From assembly GCA_018623155.1 (NCBI GenBank), contig JAAZVZ010000001.1:124001-188000 (forward strand): a stretch of DNA of 64,000 nt, in the 5' to 3' direction. This DNA is from Glaciecola sp. (GTDB taxonomy: Bacteria > Pseudomonadota > Gammaproteobacteria > Enterobacterales > Alteromonadaceae). The notes beneath the pieces are model-generated. The model had not been told where the DNA came from. It searched no databases and saw nothing but the letters and a program-made list of their open reading frames with translations. Positions 9,801 to 18,642 of the stretch are shown here, one piece after another (the stretch's first letter is position 1; every line of letters starts with the position of its first letter). Made by a program: the position numbers and the translations under genes.

Positions 9801-9980
9801 TCAGACGGTACAGAAGGTGTTTCTGGCACACTAACTGTGACTGTAACAGCTCCTCCAACACCTACACCAACACCATCTGGAGGTGGTGGCGGTGGTGGTA
9901 GCATGCACTGGCTATTGCTATTAGGATTGTTGGGAATGACAATTCAACGTCGTTCTTCATTTACAAAGGAAACGAAATGA
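6846..9980 (+). CDS. Secreted reprolysin-like zinc metalloprotease with cadherin-like repeats and GlyGly-CTERM tail
   Basis: A 1044-residue exported protein. The signal peptide covers residues 1-20 (cut after LSFSALA). The protease domain contains HEIGHQFGATH at 327-337, an HExxHxxGxxH zinc site, and GSTIMSYAGLC as the Met-turn, typical of M12B/reprolysin-like enzymes. A PKD/Ig-like region follows, then tandem cadherin/VCBS-like repeats with the usual 'PVNDAP' and 'TGTETITYTVSDGT' phrases. The end is a Gly run, a hydrophobic helix (MHWLLLLGLLG) and basic residues, the GlyGly-CTERM signal cleaved by rhombosortase after type II secretion. It overlaps the GST gene by 4 bases. Its paralogue is at 13223-18052. 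Confidence 0.88.
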   Translation: MTKYIVFGLSTVFLSFSALANDYWQRYSAKETDQFGVEATYYGLQSSVISSIIQSDMHITVPAADGSMHTYALTPSRVLPEALARKYPQLQSYVGIHVDHPELKGRFDWSHRGMHAMFDTPLRDGTMRTFVDPVNATKHRVYQVSEEALHHFRHQHNKLAPKIISDLLVNQPAVTKHRRQVQARTPSNLVTYRLAITATGDYSEFIGADNKADVMAELTAMTNRLNEVFLVDVGAQFQLVSNNDEIIFLDPATDPFNNDSDDGTLNRDVQDDTIGVNNYDIGHVVNSDGGGLAVLNSLCSRAFKADGLSGIAGTSNNDAFWVDIVAHEIGHQFGATHTFNSDAGSCDGNGSANTAVEPGSGSTIMSYAGLCDDTNLSSFVHDNFHTVSLAQMLEHRQTVEENEFNFYLNSCGTVSVSSNNHPEVDAGDDFTIPANTYFELSATASDVNPDDVLSYSWEQTDVADLGGTSMSEGDVLTDQGSGPLIRARMPSISPNRQIPDRTVQRTGNQVLGEVLPTTSRTMDFSITVRDNQGGVAQDEMTVTVDNTAGPFQITTNLSGQFFESNPINLNWDVNGTDAPQFNCSTLNVFISTNGGVSYDQQIASNIPNNGAASINLPVTDGRQNFQTLQLKCSDNIFFASHLGTFSSDIEGDVLSITSQSALTVTEDTPITLSLSDFSTNETASNLTVLSGLNYTFDGLTITPNANFNGILSVNVQASNGTNTSATFAAQITVTPVNDAPIATSSNVSFVANTTDNAINLSISDIDSDTLTVTEATTDGNGSVVIAGQVLRYSPESDFTGTETISYTVSDGTDSASATVTVTVTPEPIVLTVTGFAATVTQEDIPVQISLEDFTTNIQATGMVILSGTNYTVSDTTITPALNFNGTLSVNVQLSAGDVLAEIFVAPITVQPVNDMPVVNNETRSTTSGTAINVNVLNNDTDVDNDTLIVTNINYSGTGTATLNNNIISYTSAATFTGTETITYEVSDGTEGVSGTLTVTVTAPPTPTPTPSGGGGGGGSMHWLLLLGLLGMTIQRRSSFTKETK

Positions 9981-10549
9981 TTTTATATGGTTCTACGACG
10001 TCGCCTTATGTGCGACGTATACGCTTAATGTTGCAAGGCGTGGATTATGAATTTCAACGCACTCAAGTTTTTCAAGAAGAGTACCGAGAAGACTTTGCTA
10101 AGATCAATCCGATCATGAAAGTACCAGCACTAATCGATGGCGACACGACTCTATTCGATTCAAATGTTATTGCGGAATACCTTCAAGACAAACTAGGGCA
10201 ACCTTTTTTATCCATTGAGCAAAAAAACATATTAGCCACCATTAACGGCGTGCTTGATTCATTAGTGCAAGTTATGATTTTGAGTCGAGAACAGATCACT
10301 GCTGAGCAAGCTCCAACGTATGTTGGCTTGCAACGAAATCGTGCTCAATTGTGTTTTGCTTATCTAGAAGGCTTGTTGGAAACCGGCGAATTTGCCTATT
10401 GGGATTATTTATCTATCAGCCTGTATACAACGTTAGATTGGATTGCATTCAGGCAAATGAGCGATTGGTCGGTATACCCAAACTTAAATACTTTTTATGC
10501 AAGACATCATCAACGTAATGATGTCATTCAAACTGACCCTAGATTATAA
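9977..10549 (+). CDS. Glutathione S-transferase family protein
   Basis: A 190-residue GST-fold protein. The thioredoxin-like N-terminal half (LYGSTTSPYVRRIRLML ... INPIMKVPAL and LFDSNVIAEYL) carries the cis-Pro and the Ser/Asp glutathione-binding motif, followed by an all-helical C-terminal half. It is short for a GST (about 200-220 residues is usual). The start overlaps the protease stop (ATGA), so it is the last gene of the operon beginning at 3778. A strong hairpin follows. The substrate is unknown. Confidence 0.85.
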   Translation: MILYGSTTSPYVRRIRLMLQGVDYEFQRTQVFQEEYREDFAKINPIMKVPALIDGDTTLFDSNVIAEYLQDKLGQPFLSIEQKNILATINGVLDSLVQVMILSREQITAEQAPTYVGLQRNRAQLCFAYLEGLLETGEFAYWDYLSISLYTTLDWIAFRQMSDWSVYPNLNTFYARHHQRNDVIQTDPRL

Positions 10550-10554
10550 AACAA

Positions 10555-10596
10555 AAAACCGTGAGGTACTTTATAATCAGTGACACTCACGGTTTT
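10555..10596. terminator. Bidirectional terminator between GST and TonB receptor
   Basis: AAAACCGTGAG (10555-10565) pairs with CTCACGGTTTT (10586-10596), an 11-bp stem with A/T flanks suitable for termination in both directions between two convergent genes. Confidence 0.85.
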
Positions 10597-10612
10597 CACA
10601 TAACAACTTTTT

Positions 10613-13054
10613 TTAGAACTGTCCGCGTATACCAACCTTGATGTTGCGACCTGCTAATGGTGCTTCATCTTTTAGGAAAGACGTATGGACCTGTGCGTAT
10701 TCATCGAACACGTTTTTGACTTGGGCATACAACACCAAATCGACATTTTGTACATCTAAATAGTAGTTGAAGTTAGCATTCACTAGTGTGTAAGCATCTG
10801 TCTGCGATTCTTCAACCGCCACATTGTCTTGTTCAAATACGTGTTGTAATGACACTTGAGCCATGTAATTAGACGTTTGGTATGTTCCTTTGAACAACGC
10901 TCGCATCGGTGGTGTACGTGGAAGATTGCCATTATCAGAACGCGCACGAACATAATCAAGTTGGACCAAAGAGTGAAGTTCTGGAGTGAACTGATAGTTC
11001 ACTTGCGCTTCAAAGCCAGATAATGTTGCATCCACTTGTGTGTAACGATAAATCGGTAAATCACCGCCATGACCGTGGTCTTCATGCACATCAGACTCGT
11101 CATGGTCGTCGTGTTCACTTTCATGCATTTCATCATGTTCTTCGTGATCTTCGTTCTCATCATGATGCTCAATCATGTCAGACATAAAGCCCGTATCATC
11201 CAAGACTAAATAGTTATCAACCTTGTTATAAAACACATTGAAGATAACGCCCAAATCACCGCTGAATTTTCGCCAAGTAAGTTCTACGTTTTTCGATGTT
11301 TCGATATCAATATCGATATCATGCGTTTCAATATCTAAATGACCATCGTGCAATTCTACTTCAAATAACGCACCCACTTCATAAGTACGAGTTGCGATAT
11401 GTGGACCATTTGCAAATAACTCTGCTGCAGATGGAGCTCTCTGCGCATTCGATAAGGCAATACTGTAATTGTAACCCGGAGCATAATCATGAACGACACC
11501 AGCAGAGAAACTCACAGGGTTAAAAGATTCTGAAAGTGAGCTATCTTCTAACTCTGCATCAATATCTACTGACTCAACTCTCGCGCCAAATTGATACAGC
11601 ATTTCGCCCTTGTGATACTCACCCAACCAAGCTAGACCAAGCATCGTGGTATCCGTTTGAGGAATGAAGGCTTCTTCACCTTCCGCTGCAAAATCTTGAA
11701 ATTTATACTGCAGACTTAATGCGTTGCGCAAATGACCTTGTGGACGCAACTCCAAATCCAGCTTGGCTTCATGCGTCTCATTATAGAAGCCAGTTCCAAC
11801 ACTATCATCTTCTATCTCAACATGTGCGTAATCGATATATGAGTACTTTGCGTTAACGGCATTCAACCATCCGTCATCAAAAGAGAAACGCGATAATACC
11901 TGTACACGGTCTTGCTTCATGTCTGCAAACACATTTTCTTCACCATGTTCATCATGGTCGTCATGCTCGCCCTCTTCGTGTTCTTCATGATCTTCTTCCT
12001 CGTGCTCACCATGAGCATGTCCTGTAATACCGTACTCTTTATTCAGGCGCCCAAAAGAAACACCCACAAAACCATTATCAAGAAGATAACTTGCTCCAAT
12101 CGTAAAACCGCTGCTTTCATACTGTGAGTTTTCTACTTTGCCTTCAGCGAATTCTTCATGCTCATCATGGTCGTCATGCTCGTCATGCTCGTCATGCTCG
12201 TCATGCTCGTCATGATGACTGTAAGACGGTACTTTATATTCTTCTGCATCGCGATAGAATGCGTTTGCCGTTAAGACAAATTGTCCTAAAGCTTGTTTCA
12301 AATTAAGACTGCCCGCAGTTTCATCATTCACACTTGCTTGGCTGAGATTAAACTGAAGTTCTTCGTCAGCGTCTGTTGCGATACGATCGTCAATGACATT
12401 AACCACACCACCTATCGCACCACTGCCGTAAAATAACGTAGCAGGGCCTCGGAAAATCTCAATCTGCTGTGCGGTTGCTGTGTCGCTTGCGATAACATGG
12501 TCGGCGCCAATTCGAGATGCATCACCAGCATCCAGACCATTTTGCGTGATAAGTACTCTTGGGCCGTCTAAACCACGAATGATTGGGCTACTTGCTACCC
12601 CTGCGTAAGCAGTAGAGTGTATGCCAACTTCTTCTGATATGGTGTCACCTAGGGTCGCAGCTTGGGCATTGCGTAAATCATCCTCGACCATAACGCTAAT
12701 AGGCAGAACGGACTCAACTAAAGAGGCATGAAGTGGAATACCTTTAACATCAATTACTTCAATAGAACTTCGAAGGAGACTTACCTGAATTGGATTGTTC
12801 AAATCTTGTACAAAAACAGTTTTGTGTGCATAGTTTTCTGCACTGATATGTAACTCTAATTTACCTTGAGCCGCGTTGGGTAAAGTAAATGCACCCTCCT
12901 TATCGGAACGTAGGGTCGTATTACTTCCCTTCACTGTGATCTTGGCATTCTGGATGACCGCATTACTCTGCGCATCAGTAATAATGCCTGTTGGCGTCTG
13001 TGCAGCCGCAAAGGTTGAGATGATCGATAGTGATAATAAAGATAATTTTTTCAT
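10613..13054 (-). CDS. TonB-dependent receptor with three His/Asp/Glu-rich segments (ZnuD-like)
   Basis: An 813-residue outer-membrane receptor. Signal peptide 1-18; a carboxypeptidase-regulatory-like domain at about 20-90; a plug with SSPIIRGLDGPRVLIT, an ADHVIASD-type stretch and FYGSGAIGGVVNVID; then a barrel ending in ...IKVGIRGQF. Three long segments at about residues 275-305, 343-373 and 624-664 are made almost only of His, Asp and Glu. ZnuD-type zinc receptors carry His-rich loops and a similar plug, so zinc is the best guess; nickel, cobalt or copper remain possible. AGGA precedes the ATG and a Zur-like palindrome lies 29 bases upstream. The first segment is encoded by a 9-bp tandem repeat. 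Confidence 0.88.
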   Translation of the reverse strand: MKKLSLLSLSIISTFAAAQTPTGIITDAQSNAVIQNAKITVKGSNTTLRSDKEGAFTLPNAAQGKLELHISAENYAHKTVFVQDLNNPIQVSLLRSSIEVIDVKGIPLHASLVESVLPISVMVEDDLRNAQAATLGDTISEEVGIHSTAYAGVASSPIIRGLDGPRVLITQNGLDAGDASRIGADHVIASDTATAQQIEIFRGPATLFYGSGAIGGVVNVIDDRIATDADEELQFNLSQASVNDETAGSLNLKQALGQFVLTANAFYRDAEEYKVPSYSHHDEHDEHDEHDEHDDHDEHEEFAEGKVENSQYESSGFTIGASYLLDNGFVGVSFGRLNKEYGITGHAHGEHEEEDHEEHEEGEHDDHDEHGEENVFADMKQDRVQVLSRFSFDDGWLNAVNAKYSYIDYAHVEIEDDSVGTGFYNETHEAKLDLELRPQGHLRNALSLQYKFQDFAAEGEEAFIPQTDTTMLGLAWLGEYHKGEMLYQFGARVESVDIDAELEDSSLSESFNPVSFSAGVVHDYAPGYNYSIALSNAQRAPSAAELFANGPHIATRTYEVGALFEVELHDGHLDIETHDIDIDIETSKNVELTWRKFSGDLGVIFNVFYNKVDNYLVLDDTGFMSDMIEHHDENEDHEEHDEMHESEHDDHDESDVHEDHGHGGDLPIYRYTQVDATLSGFEAQVNYQFTPELHSLVQLDYVRARSDNGNLPRTPPMRALFKGTYQTSNYMAQVSLQHVFEQDNVAVEESQTDAYTLVNANFNYYLDVQNVDLVLYAQVKNVFDEYAQVHTSFLKDEAPLAGRNIKVGIRGQF
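12155..12214. repeat. 9-bp tandem repeat coding for (His-Asp-Glu)n in the TonB receptor
   Basis: The + strand repeats TCATGCTCG (and TCATGGTCG variants) about six times in a row. On the coding strand each unit gives three codons (Asp-Glu-His register), so gain or loss of a unit by slippage keeps the frame and only alters the length of the metal-binding loop. The + strand reading of this stretch is a shadow, not a gene. Confidence 0.85.
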
Positions 13055-13082
13055 TAGAATCCTACTTCTTATAATTAATTAC

Positions 13083-13095
13083 GTTATAATATCAC
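13083..13095. promoter_or_regulatory. Candidate Zur box in the divergent receptor/protease promoter region
   Basis: GTTATAATATCAC matches the core GTTATA-W-TATAAC of the gammaproteobacterial Zur operator with a single mismatch, and the right flank ATAAC partly continues the palindrome. It is centred 35 bases upstream of the receptor ATG and 134 bases upstream of the second protease. Reading by eye only; AT-rich DNA makes chance matches possible. Confidence 0.5.
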
Positions 13096-13222
13096 ATAAC
13101 ACAACATGTGCCATACCCTTCTCATCTATATCTATTGATTTTGATATCTTTTACAAAAATTGATTTATGGCACTCGACTCATTCATAATGTTGAAAATAT
13201 GTTGAATGTATTGATGCTTACT

Positions 13223-16200
13223 ATGAAAAATTTACACACTTCACTCAGCTTTCTCCTTCTTATCAGTTTTTTTTCAAACGCTGCACCGGAAGCTTGGCAA
13301 AAGGCATCAGCAAGTAAAGGGCAAACCTCGTCAGCCTTATATGTATTAGATGAAGAATGGTTACTTGATACCGCAACCACCCAACATATTGTATATGTAC
13401 CTAATTTAAATGGTGAAATCATGGCATTTGCTGTGCGTGACAGCGGCGTGTTGCCTCCAGAATTGCAAGAAAAATTCCCAGATATCAAATCATACGTTGG
13501 TACCGCGCTGAATGACTCAGGACTCACCGGCCGTTTTGACTTTTCACCAAACAAATTTTCAGCGTTATTTCAAGATGGTACAGGCAGGACTCATCTAAGC
13601 ATCACACAACAACCTGATGCATTTTACAAAGTAAAAAAAGAATCGCCTTCCCACGACCACACTCAACCTGATTACAATTTACTCGCCCCAATTGAAATTC
13701 CAAATTTACACGTCTCTCATCCCAGTGATGTTCTCGATGTCACAAACACGGGTAGTCAAAGGGATTATCGTTTTCGCTTGGCCATGGCAACCACAGGTGA
13801 GTTTACCCAAACGGTTGGTGGAACCGTTGCAGGTGGTATGGCGGAGGTCACCTCTATCGTCAATCGGCTGAACCAAATTTTTCAGATCGAGACTGGCGTG
13901 CAATTTACCTTGGTGGCTAATAACGATGAGATTATTTATACCAATGGAAGCACAGACCCATATAGTAATAGTACGGGTGCTACCGAACTTAATAACAATC
14001 AAAGTAATCTCACCAGTGTCATTGGTACTGCTAACTATGACATTGGCCATGTCCTGACGACTTCAGGTGGTGGTGTCGCAGGTGGTGGTGTTATGTGTAT
14101 TGATAATTATAAAGCCTGGGGTATTTCTGGCAGTAATAACAATAATGAAACTGGCGAAAGCTTCTGGATCCGAGTCATCGCACACGAATTAGCGCATCAA
14201 CTTGATGCCAATCATATTTATAACGCAACAGAAAGCGTATGCACAACACGAAACGCAGATACGGCATACGAACCTGGTTCAGGCTCAACCATTATGAGTT
14301 ATAACGGGTTGTGTGGATCACAAAACTTACAGTCTGATACAGATGGGTATTTCCACCACCAGTCTTTGATTGAAATGCAAAGCAAACTCAATTCTATCCC
14401 TGGTTCTTGCGGGACAGTCACTACAACGACCAATACTCACCCAACCGCAAATGCCGGCAGTGATTATACGATCCCCGCCAACACATACTTTCAACTATCT
14501 GGTCAGGGAAGTGATGCTAACACCACTGACACGTTAAGTTTTGTATGGGAACAAGCGGATTTAGGGCAAACTACCAATAGCAGTAATGAAGCGACGACTG
14601 ATTTTGGTAGCGGTCCGATTTATCGGACTATTCTGCCAAGCTCATCGTCCATTCGAACTTTTCCAGCATTGGCTAATATCCAATCTGGCACGAACAGTAT
14701 TGGTGAAATCGTCCCGACCACAGCCCGTACATTAAATTTTGCATTTATTGTACGTGACGGTCAGGGCGGTATTACCTCAGATAATATGACGGTTACCACA
14801 GTCAGCAGTTCAGGTTTTTCATTAAATACCAGTTTTGATGGCGTAACTTTTACGGCCAACCCAATTACACTGGATTGGAATGTCGCAGGCTCTGATCAAG
14901 CTCCTGTCTCTTGTGCCAATGTGGATGTACAACTTTCCACCAACGGCGGTACAAGTTTTAATAGTATTGCAACTGACTTAACCAATGATGGTAATGCAAC
15001 CGTCAATCTACCCACAACCGGTAATCAGCAAGATAATCTCATGTTGCGTGTCAAATGCTCTGACAACATCTTTTTTGCTCAACATACCGGCACATTCAGT
15101 GCCAATATCAGTTTGTCCGATTATGTCGTTACTTCTCAGTCTGAATTGACCATTGCCGATGGTGAGTCTTCTTTAACTCTAGCTATCAGCGATTTTGTTG
15201 TTTCCAATATGGACACTCCAACATCCTTAACGGTTTTATCTGGTGACAACTACACAGTGAATGACACGACCATTACCCGGGTAGCCAACTTCAGTGGCAA
15301 TTTGAGTGTCGGGGTGCAACTTTCAGATGGCACCAATACGAGTGATGTTTACTTTGCAACGGTTACGGTGGAAGGTTCTGCCCCAGCTGACGAACCCGAT
15401 GCAGATGACCCTAACAATGATGATGACAGCGATTCAAATTCAGATGGGTTTGGCGGTTCAGGTAGCTCAACCATAAGCGACGCTGCAGACGTCATCTTAG
15501 TGAGCTCCGATCAAGCTGCGATATTTACAATAGGTGTACCGAACTTATCGGCTACTGACACGCTGAGCTCTGCAACGATTGATGCTTACTCTAATCTTAG
15601 CAATCAGTTGAATTGTAATACCTATGATGCGCAGAACGACCCCAATGATGCAGATTGTCCAGGTACTGTTTCGGTAAGTGGTCAAAATATTCTATTTACT
15701 CAAGTTCCGCAATTTTCTGGCCTCGTTCAAATCAGCTATACCACAGCACAAAGCAATGGCACGTTAGTGCTTGGTTTACTGGAAGAGACAGGTAGCGTAA
15801 GTGACTTTGTTTATCGTCGCAATGGCGATGGTGATACTGAAGGGCAAGATGCATTAGAAGATACGTCCATTGCACTTGAAATCGACGATTTTGATTTCAG
15901 TGGTATTTTTCCAACCAAAATATTTATAGCGGATGGCGCTAATTATACCTTCAATAATAATATTATTACCCCAGAAGCGAATTTTACTGGTCCGTTGAGC
16001 TTTGGCGTGCGCCTCAGTGATGGCAACAATGTCACGCCTCAATTTATGGCCAACGTGAATGTTGCAAACGTCAATGATGCACCGGTTGCGAACAACGATG
16101 CATTTTTGGTTACACAAAACTCATCAGACAATGCATTACAAGTGCTTGTAAATGACTTTGATATCGATCAAGACGATACAGTTGCCATTGTGAATGCTTC

Positions 16201-18052
16201 AGTTGATGAAGGGAGTGTGACATTTGATGCCAATCAGCTACTTTATACCCCGGACAACAGCTTTACCGGTACCGCAACCATCAACTACTTCATCTCTGAT
16301 GGTGAGTTAATTAGTAATGCGGCAACAGCAGTGATTACTGTTCAACAAACTATTAGTTCGGAGTCATTCTCAACCGATGAAGAAACAGCCATTACGTTTG
16401 CTCCATCCCAGTTTGTTGCCCCATTTGCCGTGACAAGCGTAACCATACTTTCTGGCGATGACTACTCTGTAGTAGACGGCGGCGCCGTGCCCAGTGACGA
16501 TTTTAGTGGCGAGTTATTAGTTCGTGTCCTACTGGAAGGTGCAAACGATGAAAGCACCGAGTACCTGGTTGCTGTCGACGTCACCAATGTTAATGATGCC
16601 CCCATTGCAGTAGATGATGCCTTCACAATTACTGAAGATACACTTAGTACCTTTGCTGTTTTAGATAACGATAGTGATCCAGACGCCAATGACACGCTGA
16701 TTATTACTGCGGCAACCACCTCTGGTAATGGTCAAGTGAATATTATTTCAGGTCAGCTAAGTTATTCTCCGGCAGCCAATTTTAGTGGGCAGGAGAGCAT
16801 CAATTATACCATCACTGATGGTTCAGAACTGACCAGCTCTGCACAAGTGGTAGTGACAGTAACCGCGCAAAATGATGCCCCAACAGTCGTAAACGATGTG
16901 GCCTATACGAATATAAACCGTGCGTTGTTGACGGTAGATGTTTTGGCCAATGATTCAGATGAAGAAAATGACCTTTTGGTTTTAACTGGGGTGACCCAAG
17001 CGACCAACGGTAATGCTTTCATTCGTGATAATCTAGTAGATTATACCCCCAACCCAGAATTCAGTGGCATTGAAACGGTCACCTACACCGTATCAGATGG
17101 CACTACGAGCAGTACCGGTACTTTGACAATTAATGTACTTAATACTCCCGTAGCCAGTACTTTAACTGTTAATGAAGAAGATTCATTTACCATTAGTACG
17201 TCTGATTTTGCTAATTTTGATTTTACCGTCAGTCAAGTTGTGTTGCGTGCAGGCGATAACTACACGCTCGTAGGAAATCGAATCATCCCTGATGCGAACT
17301 TCGTAGGTACATTATCAGTCAACGTAGAAGTGTCTGGTGGGGGTAATGTTGTTCTCACTCAACTTAATGTGACCATTCAAAATACCAATGATGCGCCAGT
17401 GGCAGTTCCAGACGCATTAGTATTGAATGAAGATCAACAAGTTTTCATCAACCCTACCGTTAACGACACCGATATTGATCCTGATGACACCATGACACTA
17501 TCGAGTGTTACAGGTAACGCTGGTGGTTCTATTACCTTTGAGGAAAATACGATCACTTATACACCAGCCCCTAATTATCATGGTGAGGAAGTGATCACTT
17601 ACACTATTGTGGACACATTGGGTTTATCTTCTACATCAACTATTACAATCACGATTAATCCTGTCGACGATGCACCCATTGCAGTAGCGGACACTAAACG
17701 CGCTAATATCAATCAGTCTGATATAAGCATTGATGTTCTATCTAATGACCGAGAGGTCGATAATGAAACGCTCACATTGGTCCGTGTGTCGACTGCAGGT
17801 GATGGTCAAGTTCGCATTCTGAACAATCAAATTATTTATACTCCTTTACGTGATTTTACCGGCGAAGAAGTTGTCACATATATTGTGTCAGATGGCATTA
17901 CAGAAGTAGAAGGTACTTTGACTATCAATGTGGTTGACTCGGTCGTCCTAGACAATAATGATCATGTTAACAGTCAAGCGGGCTCAGTCTCGTGGATATT
18001 ACTGCTGTTACTCGCCGGCCATATTTTATATCGTAGAGACCTACTAACGTAG
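13223..18052 (+). CDS. Giant secreted reprolysin-like metalloprotease with tandem cadherin-like repeats
   Basis: A 1609-residue paralogue of the 6846 protease. The frame opens at 13160, but MKNLHTSLSFLLLISFFSNA at 13223 is a clean signal peptide. The zinc site is HELAHQLDANH at 321-331: all three His and the Glu are kept, but the Gly usual after the second His is Asp. GSTIMSYNGLC is the Met-turn. A PKD-like region is followed by about seven cadherin/VCBS-like units with 'NDAPVA' linkers. The C-terminus has a hydrophobic helix (WILLLLLAGHIL) then YRR, like a sorting tail but without the Gly run. It diverges from the receptor and would share the Zur-like site. Secretion is probably by type II. 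Confidence 0.85.
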   Translation: MKNLHTSLSFLLLISFFSNAAPEAWQKASASKGQTSSALYVLDEEWLLDTATTQHIVYVPNLNGEIMAFAVRDSGVLPPELQEKFPDIKSYVGTALNDSGLTGRFDFSPNKFSALFQDGTGRTHLSITQQPDAFYKVKKESPSHDHTQPDYNLLAPIEIPNLHVSHPSDVLDVTNTGSQRDYRFRLAMATTGEFTQTVGGTVAGGMAEVTSIVNRLNQIFQIETGVQFTLVANNDEIIYTNGSTDPYSNSTGATELNNNQSNLTSVIGTANYDIGHVLTTSGGGVAGGGVMCIDNYKAWGISGSNNNNETGESFWIRVIAHELAHQLDANHIYNATESVCTTRNADTAYEPGSGSTIMSYNGLCGSQNLQSDTDGYFHHQSLIEMQSKLNSIPGSCGTVTTTTNTHPTANAGSDYTIPANTYFQLSGQGSDANTTDTLSFVWEQADLGQTTNSSNEATTDFGSGPIYRTILPSSSSIRTFPALANIQSGTNSIGEIVPTTARTLNFAFIVRDGQGGITSDNMTVTTVSSSGFSLNTSFDGVTFTANPITLDWNVAGSDQAPVSCANVDVQLSTNGGTSFNSIATDLTNDGNATVNLPTTGNQQDNLMLRVKCSDNIFFAQHTGTFSANISLSDYVVTSQSELTIADGESSLTLAISDFVVSNMDTPTSLTVLSGDNYTVNDTTITRVANFSGNLSVGVQLSDGTNTSDVYFATVTVEGSAPADEPDADDPNNDDDSDSNSDGFGGSGSSTISDAADVILVSSDQAAIFTIGVPNLSATDTLSSATIDAYSNLSNQLNCNTYDAQNDPNDADCPGTVSVSGQNILFTQVPQFSGLVQISYTTAQSNGTLVLGLLEETGSVSDFVYRRNGDGDTEGQDALEDTSIALEIDDFDFSGIFPTKIFIADGANYTFNNNIITPEANFTGPLSFGVRLSDGNNVTPQFMANVNVANVNDAPVANNDAFLVTQNSSDNALQVLVNDFDIDQDDTVAIVNASVDEGSVTFDANQLLYTPDNSFTGTATINYFISDGELISNAATAVITVQQTISSESFSTDEETAITFAPSQFVAPFAVTSVTILSGDDYSVVDGGAVPSDDFSGELLVRVLLEGANDESTEYLVAVDVTNVNDAPIAVDDAFTITEDTLSTFAVLDNDSDPDANDTLIITAATTSGNGQVNIISGQLSYSPAANFSGQESINYTITDGSELTSSAQVVVTVTAQNDAPTVVNDVAYTNINRALLTVDVLANDSDEENDLLVLTGVTQATNGNAFIRDNLVDYTPNPEFSGIETVTYTVSDGTTSSTGTLTINVLNTPVASTLTVNEEDSFTISTSDFANFDFTVSQVVLRAGDNYTLVGNRIIPDANFVGTLSVNVEVSGGGNVVLTQLNVTIQNTNDAPVAVPDALVLNEDQQVFINPTVNDTDIDPDDTMTLSSVTGNAGGSITFEENTITYTPAPNYHGEEVITYTIVDTLGLSSTSTITITINPVDDAPIAVADTKRANINQSDISIDVLSNDREVDNETLTLVRVSTAGDGQVRILNNQIIYTPLRDFTGEEVVTYIVSDGITEVEGTLTINVVDSVVLDNNDHVNSQAGSVSWILLLLLAGHILYRRDLLT

Positions 18053-18058
18053 GTTAAT

Positions 18059-18616
18059 TTATAAGGCCTTCATCACTCTTGCCGGATTGCCAACCACCAC
18101 AACGCGATCCGGCACATCTTTTGTCACAATACTCCCCGCGCCAATCGTTACACCATCCCCGACTGTGACTCCGGGTAGAATAATCGCACCAGCTCCAATC
18201 CACACGTCATTACCAATTGTTATGGGTTCACCTGACTCTGTTTCTCTTCGTGCGACTGGATCAAGCGGGTGTGTGGCACCGGTAATCGTGACATTCGGCC
18301 CACAAAACACATTTTGCCCAATAGTGACTGTGCATACATCGAGTATAGTGAGATTATGATTCGCGTAGAAATTGGCGCCTAAAGAGATATTGTAGCCATA
18401 GTCCACCCAAAAATTCGGCTCAATATGTGCTCTGCCTTGGAGATTGACTAGTTCAGCAAGAATGTTATTGCGTTTTTTATAGTGATTTGGATGACATTGA
18501 TTGAAACGATGACACAGATCCTTGGCATGCTTTCGGTCTTTTAGGATTTCTGGATCCCAACCGATATAAGGCAGTCCTGATAACATCTTTTGTTTTTCAG
18601 TAAGTGATTCATTCAT
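18059..18616 (-). CDS. maa: Maltose/galactoside O-acetyltransferase family (hexapeptide) protein
   Basis: A 185-residue left-handed beta-helix acetyltransferase of the Maa/LacA/NodL group. Features are the N-terminal cap ([14 protein letters not shown]), the acceptor-site region [17 protein letters not shown], the catalytic His in GATHPLDP and the hexapeptide run [20 protein letters not shown], ending in GNPARVMK. It transfers acetyl from acetyl-CoA to a sugar; the exact sugar is not readable. It is convergent with the second protease, 6 bases away, and followed upstream by a small unknown gene. Confidence 0.85.
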   Translation of the reverse strand: MNESLTEKQKMLSGLPYIGWDPEILKDRKHAKDLCHRFNQCHPNHYKKRNNILAELVNLQGRAHIEPNFWVDYGYNISLGANFYANHNLTILDVCTVTIGQNVFCGPNVTITGATHPLDPVARRETESGEPITIGNDVWIGAGAIILPGVTVGDGVTIGAGSIVTKDVPDRVVVVGNPARVMKAL

Positions 18617-18642
18617 GTAGGCGTATAATGTGTTATTAAATT

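Noticed and set aside
12124-12306. Open frame on the + strand rich in His-Ala-Arg repeats
   Set aside because: It is the antisense shadow of the 9-bp repeat in the TonB receptor, with no ribosome-binding site and no independent similarity.
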